From a virus, in IMG/VR virus record IMGVR_UViG_3300008116_000055, positions 1-64,000 of that record: DNA of 64,000 nucleotides; one strand, written 5' to 3'. A program made the position numbers and the translations under genes. The stretch's first letter is position 1. Every line of letters starts with the position of its first letter. The notes below the pieces were generated by a model, which had not been told where the DNA came from, made no database searches, and was given only the letters and a program-made list of their open reading frames with translations. Shown here one piece after another: positions 1 through 7,818 of the stretch.

Positions 1-205
1 AACTTGTTTAATCACCACAAGAGACAAAAAGTACAATCAAACCACAGACGAATATTATATTACCCACCAATTCACAGAATCACAAACCGCAAGAATTGGT
101 AAGTATGAAGGTAAAGTTACAGTTCAATTTTTAGATACCAACTTAAATCCAACCACAAAACTGATTCTTCCTGTAAAGGAAAAATTATTTATCACCATAT
201 TTTGA
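1..205 (+). CDS. C-terminal end of an unidentified protein (5' truncated by window)
   Basis: The frame starting at base 2 is open from the window edge to a TGA at 203-205, giving 67 residues that end in FITIF. The stretch is polar and beta-rich (for example IGKYEGKVTVQFLDTN), as in phage structural or fibre proteins, but I do not recognise a family. It lies upstream of the DNA polymerase gene in the same direction, with an 87-nt gap that holds a promoter-like sequence. The start is outside the window. Confidence 0.6.
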   Translation, partial: TCLITTRDKKYNQTTDEYYITHQFTESQTARIGKYEGKVTVQFLDTNLNPTTKLILPVKEKLFITIF

Positions 206-229
206 TATGTGATGATTATTTCGTATAAT
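202..229 (+). promoter_or_regulatory. sigma70-like promoter candidate for DNA polymerase
   Basis: TTGATA (202-207), a 16-nt spacer and a perfect TATAAT (224-229) lie about 65 nt upstream of the polymerase ATG. The -35 box overlaps the stop codon of the preceding gene. This differs from the TATTTAT element in front of structural genes, as expected for an early or middle gene. It is a sequence match only. If the host is a Bacteroidota, its housekeeping promoters would look different. Confidence 0.4.
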
Positions 230-246
230 TGTTAGCAAGACAAACT

Positions 247-261
247 ACAACACGGTGTTGT
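247..261. promoter_or_regulatory. 15-bp palindrome in polymerase leader
   Basis: ACAACACGGTGTTGT is an inverted repeat with 7-bp arms around one central base. In RNA it could form a 6-bp stem with a CGG loop. It lies between the putative -10 box and the polymerase ATG, 31 nt before the start codon. T4 gp43 represses its own translation at a leader hairpin, so an operator role is plausible but inferred. A binding site for a DNA-binding protein is equally possible. Confidence 0.35.
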
Positions 262-292
262 AAGCAAATGTGTCAAAACAAAAATATACGAT

Positions 293-3190
293 ATGTCAGA
301 AGTTATTTCTCAAGAGGTAATCGAAAGTTTTTTAAATGGTTGGGACCCTGAAGAATACATTGTAGGGGTTGAATACGATTACCAAACCAACAAAATTTAC
401 AAAATTATTCAAGACCCTGTAAGGGGTAAGGTAGTAAAACCCGACACTTTAACTCCATTTCTATGGGTTGGTGATTTAAGTTCTTGTAATTTCTATCAAG
501 GAAGTAAATCCATACAAAAGAAAAAAATGGGGGAATACGGTATTATTATTGATAAACTTGAGACCCAAGGTAATGATAGACTTGAAAATGGACAAAATTT
601 TTTAGTAAAAAGTCTAAAGGGTTATCGTGAATTAATTAGTTTTTTCAAACAAGGCGGTATTGACCCGTGGGGTGATAATTTTAAACACTTATTTACTATT
701 TTATCACCTGTAGAACAATATCTTATTCAAAAGAAAAAAAGATTATTTAAAGGTATTGATGATTATTCAGGTGTTCATCGATTTGTATTCGATATCGAGA
801 CCACGGGCCTTGAACCTGAGACTAATGAGATAATTCTTATTGGAGTAAAGGACAACCGTGGTTTACAAAAAACCATACCCGCTTTTGGTCCTGATGGTGA
901 GAAAAAATGTATCGAAGAATTTTTTGAAATAATAAAAGAATTAAAACCAACAATTATTGGTGGGTATAATTCAGCGTCATTTGACTTTCCATTCATATTA
1001 AAAAGAGCCGAAATTTTAGGTGTTGATATTGTTGAGTGTACATCAATACTCACATCGGATGGGATTAAACAAAAAGAAGGTGTATTAAAGTTAGCAAATG
1101 AAATTGAACCTTACACTCAACATATCATTTGGGGTCATAATATTGTTGATATCGCTCACGCAGTAAGAAGGGCACAAGCAATTAATTCGGAAATTAAATC
1201 TTGGGGATTGAAATACATTACCCAATATTTGGAAAAAGAAAAACCAAATCGGGTATATGTCGATGGTGCTTTTATTTCAAAAATATATTTGGAAAATGAT
1301 AGTTATTACGTTAACCCTAAAACAGGTAAATACAAAAAGATTGGTGAACCCGGTACTGAAAATTTATTAGACAAATACCCTAATAAATACGAAATATGGC
1401 CAGGTCAAAGAATTGTAGAACAGTATCTTGATGATGACTTGTACGAAACAATGATTGTGGATGATTCGTTCTCTCAATCTACGTTCTTACTTTCTAAATT
1501 GGTACCAACAACTTATGAAAGAATTGCAACGATGGGAACTGCAACACTTTGGAAAATTATCATGTTAGCTTGGTCATATGAAAACGGTTTGGCAATACCC
1601 ACCAAAGATGAAAAAAGAGCAATTACAGGAGGTCTTTCAAGATTATTAAATGTCGGATACTCCAAGAATATTGTAAAATTTGACTACGCATCTCTTTACC
1701 CATCAATCCAATTGGTTTATGATGTATTTCCTGAATGTGATGTTATGGGTGTTCAGAAGTCTATGTTAAAGTACTTTAGAAACATTCGTATCAAATATAA
1801 AAGACTTGCTGGTGAACTTAAAGATAGTGACCCCGTACAAGCAGAAATGTACGACCGTAAACAATTACCAATCAAGATTTTTATCAACGCTTATTTTGGT
1901 TCCTTGTCCGCACCACAGGTATTTCCATGGGGTGATATGAACATGGGTGAAACCATCACATGTACTGGTCGTCAGTGTCTTCGTATGATGATTATGTTCT
2001 TTGAGAAAAAAGGATATAAACCTCTTGTAATGGATACGGACGGTGTTAACTTTTCTACTCCCGATGATATTGATACCCACATATACATTGGTAAAGGTTT
2101 GAATGAATTAGTAGAAGAAGGGAAAGAATACGTTGGTATCGAAGCAGATACCGCGGAATTCAATGACACTTTTATGAGAAATGAAATGGGTCTTGATATT
2201 GATTACACCGCACCTGCGTGTATCAACGTTTCAAGAAAAAATTACATCATTAAACTTCTTAAAAAAGGTAAAGAAAAAATCAAACTTACGGGGAATACTA
2301 TTAAATCAAAAAAACTTCAACAATATGTTGTAGAATTTTTAGATGAAGGATTAAAACACCTATTAAATGGCGATGGATTATCTTTTGTTGAGCTTTATTA
2401 CAGATATGTCCAACAAATTTATGATAAGAAAATCCCATTGTCTAAAATGGCTAATAAGTCTCGTGTAAAACAATCGGTCGAGGATTACAAAAAACATATT
2501 AAAAAAACCACGAAAGCTGGTTCTTTGATGTCTCGACAAGCACATATGGAGTTGGTTATTCAGAATAACTATCCCGCCAGTCTTGGTGAGACCATTTACT
2601 ATATTAATAATGGTGAAAAAAAATCAGACGGTGATGTTCAGAAAATAACAAAACCAACCAAAAAACAACAAGAGGAGTTTACTAAATTACACGGTAAACC
2701 AATGCCAGATAATTACATACAGATTAATTGTTACATGATTTCTGAAAAGGAGTTAACAAACAATCCCGACATGACTGGTGATTATAACGTGGCGAGATAC
2801 TTGACTAATTTTAATAAGAGAATAGAACCATTGTTAGTTGTTTTCAACCCTGAAATACGTCACGATATTTTGGTTGAAAAACCCGAAGACAGACAATATT
2901 TTACAAGAGCTCAATGTGAATTAGTAAGTGGGTTTCCTCTTAAGGAAGATGGTCAAGATAAGTACGATGAGGTAATGACACTATCTGATAGTGAAGTACT
3001 ATTTTGGAATAGAGTAAAAAGAGACCCTTTCTTTATGTATGTGGAGGACAGTTTGAAGTTAGCAGACCCTTATTGGGTGGATTTGAATAGAAAAGTGGTA
3101 TCTCTACAAGCTGAAAGTATCAAGAGTAATGAGGATGAGATTATTCAGACCAACGGTAATGATTACGCTTATCACGCAACCAATATCTAA
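293..3190 (+). CDS. 43: Family B DNA polymerase (T4 gp43-like), replicative
   Basis: This is the replicative DNA polymerase with 3'-5' proofreading. The product has 965 residues (T4 gp43 has 898). The exonuclease domain shows Exo I FDIETTG (D167, E169) and Exo II GGYNSASFDFP (N226, D231). The polymerase domain shows motif A DYASLYPS (464-471), motif B with NAYFG (532-536) and motif C DTDG (581-584), where the usual DTDS serine is replaced by Gly. The catalytic aspartates D464, D581 and D583 are present. I see no intein or intron. The ATG follows an A-rich leader without a Shine-Dalgarno sequence. The stop codon abuts the stop codon of the convergent gene on the other strand. The rest of the replisome is encoded near 30-35 kb. 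Confidence 0.97.
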   Translation: MSEVISQEVIESFLNGWDPEEYIVGVEYDYQTNKIYKIIQDPVRGKVVKPDTLTPFLWVGDLSSCNFYQGSKSIQKKKMGEYGIIIDKLETQGNDRLENGQNFLVKSLKGYRELISFFKQGGIDPWGDNFKHLFTILSPVEQYLIQKKKRLFKGIDDYSGVHRFVFDIETTGLEPETNEIILIGVKDNRGLQKTIPAFGPDGEKKCIEEFFEIIKELKPTIIGGYNSASFDFPFILKRAEILGVDIVECTSILTSDGIKQKEGVLKLANEIEPYTQHIIWGHNIVDIAHAVRRAQAINSEIKSWGLKYITQYLEKEKPNRVYVDGAFISKIYLENDSYYVNPKTGKYKKIGEPGTENLLDKYPNKYEIWPGQRIVEQYLDDDLYETMIVDDSFSQSTFLLSKLVPTTYERIATMGTATLWKIIMLAWSYENGLAIPTKDEKRAITGGLSRLLNVGYSKNIVKFDYASLYPSIQLVYDVFPECDVMGVQKSMLKYFRNIRIKYKRLAGELKDSDPVQAEMYDRKQLPIKIFINAYFGSLSAPQVFPWGDMNMGETITCTGRQCLRMMIMFFEKKGYKPLVMDTDGVNFSTPDDIDTHIYIGKGLNELVEEGKEYVGIEADTAEFNDTFMRNEMGLDIDYTAPACINVSRKNYIIKLLKKGKEKIKLTGNTIKSKKLQQYVVEFLDEGLKHLLNGDGLSFVELYYRYVQQIYDKKIPLSKMANKSRVKQSVEDYKKHIKKTTKAGSLMSRQAHMELVIQNNYPASLGETIYYINNGEKKSDGDVQKITKPTKKQQEEFTKLHGKPMPDNYIQINCYMISEKELTNNPDMTGDYNVARYLTNFNKRIEPLLVVFNPEIRHDILVEKPEDRQYFTRAQCELVSGFPLKEDGQDKYDEVMTLSDSEVLFWNRVKRDPFFMYVEDSLKLADPYWVDLNRKVVSLQAESIKSNEDEIIQTNGNDYAYHATNI

Positions 3191-4309
3191 TTAGATTACG
3201 TTAAATGGTGATTGGAAAGGTCTGTACTTAAGTGCTTTGTTTAGGTTTTCCGCTTCCGCTCCTTTTCTTTCCATTAACTTATCGGGTCTTAATCTTTCTA
3301 AACGATTCATTAATTCCTCAATAAGTTTTAATTTTTCATCTTTACCTTCTTGTAACAATGTTGAATAATCTAACTTAACAGAACTATCAGGTACTTGTAA
3401 ATCACCTGAGAATTTACCCCATATTCTACCTAAACCTTCTTTTGAATATGCGATAAGATATTTCCTAACCCAGTTTTGTGCTGGTTTATTTAACATGTCC
3501 CAAGTAAGTTCTTCGGTTTCAACATCAGAAGGTAATTTTACAATACCACTATTTTTGTCTAAACAAGTATCGGGGTCTGTGGTATCATAATACCAATACC
3601 ACACTTTTTGTCTATTGTTTTGAATCGAACCAAAATCAAATCTACCACCTGGTACATTGTATAGGTGAACTATTTTTGTTCCGTTTGGTCCTGCCGTAAT
3701 TCTATATGTTAAGTCACCACCAATTAATCGGTTTTTAATATTTCTATCGCCCATTCTTAATAATAAATCATAAGCTGGTAATAAGAAATAAGAACCCGAA
3801 GCTCCTTGTTGTGCAAATCCACCGACACCACCAAAAGCAACACCCCCAAGACCACCAAAACCGCCTAAAAATGGGTCAACAATTGAGTCTGTTAATTCCG
3901 CTCTTGAGAACCACAATAATTCATTAATCTCTCTACCAGCAGGAATCACATAAGTTTGTGTGTTCGCAGATAATGAAATATAATCTTTTTTTAATTCACT
4001 ATTACCACCCGTCTGTAGACCTACAATCTTAGAGTAAGAATGGGTGTATTGTGTCTCGTAATCTAAACTCCTTGTGGTAAACGCTCTTGTTAATGATTGT
4101 GTATCCACATTAAGACCAGCGAGTGCTGACCACTGTGATTCAATCAACCAATCACTTACATATTGTTCATATTCAGATACTGACAACTCTAAAAAGGTGT
4201 CCATTTGTTCTTCTGTGAGTTCAACTCCCCTAACGGGTAAACCCAATAAATGAAACACTTGGGTGTACAATTTTTGTTTTTCAGTATTTGAAATGACAGT
4301 TGTTGACAT
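3191..4309 (-). CDS. Putative virion structural protein (neck or tail region)
   Basis: The product has 372 residues if it starts at the ATG at 4309 (MSTTVISNTEKQ). An upstream in-frame ATG at 4438 would add 43 residues of non-coding appearance, including the promoter-like element at 4325-4332, so I prefer 4309. The centre is a Gly/Phe-rich flexible segment (GGFGGLGGVAFGGVGGFAQQ), followed by a beta-rich region and a charged helical C-terminus. I recognise no enzyme motif. The TATTTATT element shared with tail genes suggests late expression and a structural role. The precise role is unknown. It is convergent with the DNA polymerase gene and divergent from the next gene. Confidence 0.65.
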   Translation of the reverse strand: MSTTVISNTEKQKLYTQVFHLLGLPVRGVELTEEQMDTFLELSVSEYEQYVSDWLIESQWSALAGLNVDTQSLTRAFTTRSLDYETQYTHSYSKIVGLQTGGNSELKKDYISLSANTQTYVIPAGREINELLWFSRAELTDSIVDPFLGGFGGLGGVAFGGVGGFAQQGASGSYFLLPAYDLLLRMGDRNIKNRLIGGDLTYRITAGPNGTKIVHLYNVPGGRFDFGSIQNNRQKVWYWYYDTTDPDTCLDKNSGIVKLPSDVETEELTWDMLNKPAQNWVRKYLIAYSKEGLGRIWGKFSGDLQVPDSSVKLDYSTLLQEGKDEKLKLIEELMNRLERLRPDKLMERKGAEAENLNKALKYRPFQSPFNVI

Positions 4310-4324
4310 TAACTTTGATTTATC

Positions 4325-4332
4325 AATAAATA
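4325..4332 (-). promoter_or_regulatory. Late-type element TATTTATT
   Basis: On the reverse strand TATTTATT lies 15 nt before the ATG at 4309. It matches the element found before most structural genes in this window and supports both the start choice and late expression. Confidence 0.4.
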
Positions 4333-4364
4333 TCTGTATATTTGTTTTAATATTCCAAATATTA

Positions 4365-5519
4365 ATGTATTCCACCGGAAACTTAAGAAACATAGAAAAC
4401 CACGTAAAAAAGATTTGCACAATAAAGGGACCTATCAAGGACCTTTTTTTGAGTGAATGGAGAGAGGTTTTTAAGGAATGCTACTTGAGTAAAAACCAAT
4501 ATGGTTTTTGTCAAAAAAATGGGACATATGGTGTTTTAACCCCAAGGGGGTCGTGGTCTCCTGTAAATCAGTTTAATACGAACTATATTGTCAACATAAA
4601 AATTGTTGAGAAATTAAACGAATGGATTTTTCAAGATTATTTTCTTAAGGGAATAAACAATCTAAATGGCGTACCATTAAAAGAAATTACTTTTGATGGT
4701 AATAGTTCAAGTTATATTGAAGAAGAAATAAAAAACTATTTTAAATGGTTTCGAGTATACAAAGACAAAATATTGATAGACCATAGGACTGTTGGTCCTA
4801 GCGATTTTTTATATGAACTTTTTCATATTGCATCCAAAACGATTGGTACGGGTACATATGGTGAATTGTGTATTGAACATTATTTTAAAAAAAATGTAAA
4901 AACAGCTAAGATTTACAGGACATCATTGGTGAGGGGTTCTTCGATTGACATGGTTAACGGTTGTGATTTATTCACGGTCAACAACGATGATAATACAAAA
5001 GTTAAAAGAATCCAAAGCAAGGTTGTTAAATTTCAAGGTGATAGTTTTAAAAATATTATAGATGTAAGGGATTACATTGGTAAAAATATTGATTATTTAG
5101 TTTTGGTATCATTGAACTATGATTTTAGATTTCATACTGTGAACCCAACGAGAATGATTTTTTTACATCTTAAAGAAGATACCATTATAACCGAATTAAA
5201 TGGTTGGTATACATATAACAAAAATAATATACTAATGGAAGAAAAAATTGATGATATTTTTAACTCAAAAATTTTCTTTGAGTTTTTCATGTATTGTTCA
5301 AAAAACGATGTAGAGTTTTCTCTTGAAGTTTCTGAAGACACAAACTTAAATTTTATAAAAGAAGAAAGAAAAGTTTGTGTGAGTTTGCCTTCAAGTAGTG
5401 AAAATTTTGATATTGATAAAATCCACGATGTGTGGGTTGAAATAATTCAGAGTATTTCTCAAAAACAAGAGGACATTGATTTCATGATGAATATCTTAAA
5501 GAATCTCTTTAAGAATTGA
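4365..5519 (+). CDS. Unknown protein, candidate PD-(D/E)XK-type nuclease
   Basis: The product has 384 residues from the ATG at 4365 (MYSTGNLRN). The frame is open further upstream, but that part overlaps the divergent gene's leader and is hydrophobic and non-coding in appearance. I do not recognise a family by name. The middle shows GTYGELCIEHYF (E167, E171), then GCDLF (D201), then IQSKVVKF (Q217-x-K219). That order, E then D then QxK about 16 residues later, is the usual arrangement of PD-(D/E)XK restriction-like nucleases. If correct, it could be a free-standing mobile endonuclease or a host-DNA nuclease. The gene is more AT-rich than its neighbours, and its last 24 nt overlap the convergent helicase gene. 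Confidence 0.55.
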   Translation: MYSTGNLRNIENHVKKICTIKGPIKDLFLSEWREVFKECYLSKNQYGFCQKNGTYGVLTPRGSWSPVNQFNTNYIVNIKIVEKLNEWIFQDYFLKGINNLNGVPLKEITFDGNSSSYIEEEIKNYFKWFRVYKDKILIDHRTVGPSDFLYELFHIASKTIGTGTYGELCIEHYFKKNVKTAKIYRTSLVRGSSIDMVNGCDLFTVNNDDNTKVKRIQSKVVKFQGDSFKNIIDVRDYIGKNIDYLVLVSLNYDFRFHTVNPTRMIFLHLKEDTIITELNGWYTYNKNNILMEEKIDDIFNSKIFFEFFMYCSKNDVEFSLEVSEDTNLNFIKEERKVCVSLPSSSENFDIDKIHDVWVEIIQSISQKQEDIDFMMNILKNLFKN

Positions 5520-7250
5520 TTGTGCAAAACTTTCTGAGAAATCTCCATCACCCATTACTTGGTCGATAATATTCTTTTTCTTTTGAAGCATATTATACAC
5601 TATCTTTTCAATAGTATTTTCGAAAATCGGATAATACACTAATACATTTTTCTTTTGTCCGTATCTAAACGCTCTGTCTTCTGCTTGACTGTGATGTGCA
5701 GGAACAAATGATAAGTCATTCATAATCACACATTCCGCAGCGGTTAAGGTGATACCAACTCCACCTGCAATAATATTTGAAATAAACACTTTTACTTTGT
5801 CTTCATTTTGAAAACGGTCAACAGATTGTTGTCTTTTTTCTTTAGACATTCTACCATCTAAAACCACCGAGTTCTTTTTGTATTTCTCATGTAACATATC
5901 TAAAGACATGGTGAAGTTCGTAAACACAATAACCTTTTTACCTTGTTCTAAACATCTATCAATAATCTCACAAGTATAATCAATTTTTTCCTGAGAGATA
6001 ATTTGTCTAACTTTCATTAAACGATTAATAGTAACAGATAATGATTCTTTGTTTTTAGATTCACTTGTAATTCTTAAAAAGTCCTCAAGTTCTTCATCAT
6101 AGTATGTACTCTTTAAATCTAAGAATATTGGTGTGATAATTTTATCGGGAAGGTCTAATATGTCAGTTTTCATTCTTCTTAAAACAAGATTTTTAGTTCT
6201 CATTCTAAGTTCATCTAAATTTGTTGCACCGTTAGTATTCCATATTTTCTTTTTGTTTACCGTGAATTGATAACCACCACAATACCTTTTAACATAACCT
6301 TGCCAATTTAACGTAACATTTGAATTTACGATTCTTAATAGATTATAATAATTGATTGGTTTTGAGGTCATGGGTGTACCTGTAAGTAACCAAACTTTTG
6401 GTATATTTTTTAATATATCATTTATTAATTTAGTTCTTTGAGCGGTAGTATTTGATATGTAATGAGCTTCATCTACTATTGCCAAATCAAATTTTTCATT
6501 GGCAATTAAATTAGTATTTTCTTGACCAATTTCAGGTGTTTCAGTTGAGTGATAGTTTTTTACAATATCATAATTTATAATATAGTAATTAAATGTTGAA
6601 CCCCACTTACGACCTTCAACAATTAAAGTTTTCTTATCTGAGTAATTTTCAATTTCTCTCTGCCAATTAATCTTTAGAGATGCTGGGCATATTATTAAAA
6701 TCTTTTTTGCTCCACTTTCTAAAGAGGCAATAATCGCTGATGTGGTTTTACCCAGTCCCATATCATCAGCGAGAATATATTTGTCGTTGGCCAATAATTT
6801 CTCAATAGCTTCTTTTTGGTGAGGTAATGGAGGTCGGTTATCGTAAGATGAATAATCAATCTCTCTGTTTAATTTTTTTTCCTCTTGGATGATTGCGGAT
6901 TTAGGAACCCACATAGCTGAATTTTTTTCAGTTTCAAAAATTTTACCCCATATGTGATATGCCATATCACTTTCACATAATAACTTTTCACACCATATTT
7001 TTTCGGGTGGTTTTGTTAGATGTTTAGATTCCATTAACTTGTCTGCAAATCCATCAACAATACTGATATATTTTTTTGCAACCCGAGGAACTACCTCATG
7101 GTATTTTAAAACATACTCAGCTTGGGGTCTTGTTAACTGAAAACCTTTAACTTCAGATAACTTTCTTTTCCACTCAATTAGTTGGTTGTTAAAACCTTCG
7201 TAAGTGGACAAAATTTCCCTTGCTTCTATCTCAGGAATCTTACTCTGCAT
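5496..7250 (-). CDS. SNF2-family DNA helicase/translocase
   Basis: This 584-residue superfamily 2 ATPase probably remodels recombination or replication forks, a role UvsW fills in T4. Motifs: Walker A DDMGLGKT (162-169), DEAH box (260-263), TGTPM (290-294), a helicase C domain with VFTNFTMSLDML (442-453), and motif VI QAEDRAFRYGQ (522-532). The last is the SNF2 signature (RxxRxGQ-like), so it is closer to SNF2/SMARCAL1-type proteins than to UvsW. The first 140 residues are a helical region I cannot assign. The gene begins MQSKIPEIEA, divergent from the structural gene at 7304 across 53 bp, and its end overlaps the convergent upstream gene by 24 nt. Confidence 0.93.
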   Translation of the reverse strand: MQSKIPEIEAREILSTYEGFNNQLIEWKRKLSEVKGFQLTRPQAEYVLKYHEVVPRVAKKYISIVDGFADKLMESKHLTKPPEKIWCEKLLCESDMAYHIWGKIFETEKNSAMWVPKSAIIQEEKKLNREIDYSSYDNRPPLPHQKEAIEKLLANDKYILADDMGLGKTTSAIIASLESGAKKILIICPASLKINWQREIENYSDKKTLIVEGRKWGSTFNYYIINYDIVKNYHSTETPEIGQENTNLIANEKFDLAIVDEAHYISNTTAQRTKLINDILKNIPKVWLLTGTPMTSKPINYYNLLRIVNSNVTLNWQGYVKRYCGGYQFTVNKKKIWNTNGATNLDELRMRTKNLVLRRMKTDILDLPDKIITPIFLDLKSTYYDEELEDFLRITSESKNKESLSVTINRLMKVRQIISQEKIDYTCEIIDRCLEQGKKVIVFTNFTMSLDMLHEKYKKNSVVLDGRMSKEKRQQSVDRFQNEDKVKVFISNIIAGGVGITLTAAECVIMNDLSFVPAHHSQAEDRAFRYGQKKNVLVYYPIFENTIEKIVYNMLQKKKNIIDQVMGDGDFSESFAQSILKEIL

Positions 7251-7291
7251 ACAATAAGTTAAATATAGTAAAATAGAATCAATAAATGAAC

Positions 7292-7299
7292 TATTTATA
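7292..7299 (+). promoter_or_regulatory. Late-type element TATTTATA
   Basis: TATTTATA lies 4 nt before the ATG at 7304, in the 53-bp divergent gap with the helicase gene. Read on the other strand it is TATAAATA, identical to the T4 late promoter core, but all other copies are oriented TATTTAT towards the gene. Confidence 0.4.
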
Positions 7300-7303
7300 G
7301 TAA

Positions 7304-7816
7304 ATGAAGAATAAACTACCGATAACCAGATTAAGTAAATTTTTTTCTCAAACTGATTTTGATTTAAATGTTCAGTTAGGGGAAGAATACTTGCATGGTG
7401 ATTTAGGTATGAAATTAGTTTTATTTAGAGTAGATAGACAAAAAACCGACACTGATGATGTATACGGTGAAGTTGGTAAAGACCAAATTAAATTTTTACC
7501 ACCTACCGAATTTTTCGGATTGGTTAAAATTGAAGAACCTAAAAACAATTCATATACTAAAGGTGTAAATAGATATTTGGAACCCGGTAATATGACCATT
7601 TCAGTTTATATAAAACACTTAGAAGAAATGGGTATTGATATTAGATATGGTGATTTTATTGGGTACCCCGAATCGGAAGAAAGAATTAGATACTATACGG
7701 TGGTAAACGATGGAAAAGTTACTTCCGATAATAAACATAATATGTTTGGTTTTAGACCTCATTATAGAACTATCACCTGTGCAATTGCACAAGAATCTGA
7801 ATTTAGAGGAATTTAA
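7304..7816 (+). CDS. Putative virion structural protein (head-tail or neck)
   Basis: The product has 170 residues. Recognisable phrases are [36 protein letters not shown] and HYRTITCAI, which read like a small beta-barrel joining or completion protein of tailed phages. I cannot assign a family firmly. It sits two bases upstream of the next structural gene and behind the TATTTATA element, so the two are probably co-transcribed late. No signal peptide or membrane segment is visible. Confidence 0.65.
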   Translation: MKNKLPITRLSKFFSQTDFDLNVQLGEEYLHGDLGMKLVLFRVDRQKTDTDDVYGEVGKDQIKFLPPTEFFGLVKIEEPKNNSYTKGVNRYLEPGNMTISVYIKHLEEMGIDIRYGDFIGYPESEERIRYYTVVNDGKVTSDNKHNMFGFRPHYRTITCAIAQESEFRGI

Positions 7817-7818
7817 TT

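Noticed and set aside
4263-4364. Upstream extension of the nuclease-like gene
   Set aside because: It lies over the divergent gene's coding start and its leader; residues are hydrophobic and atypical. The ATG at 4365 is preferred.
3191-4438. Longer version of the reverse-strand structural gene starting at 4438
   Set aside because: The extra 43 residues are hydrophobic and unusual, overlap the divergent gene's start region and contain the TATTTATT element.
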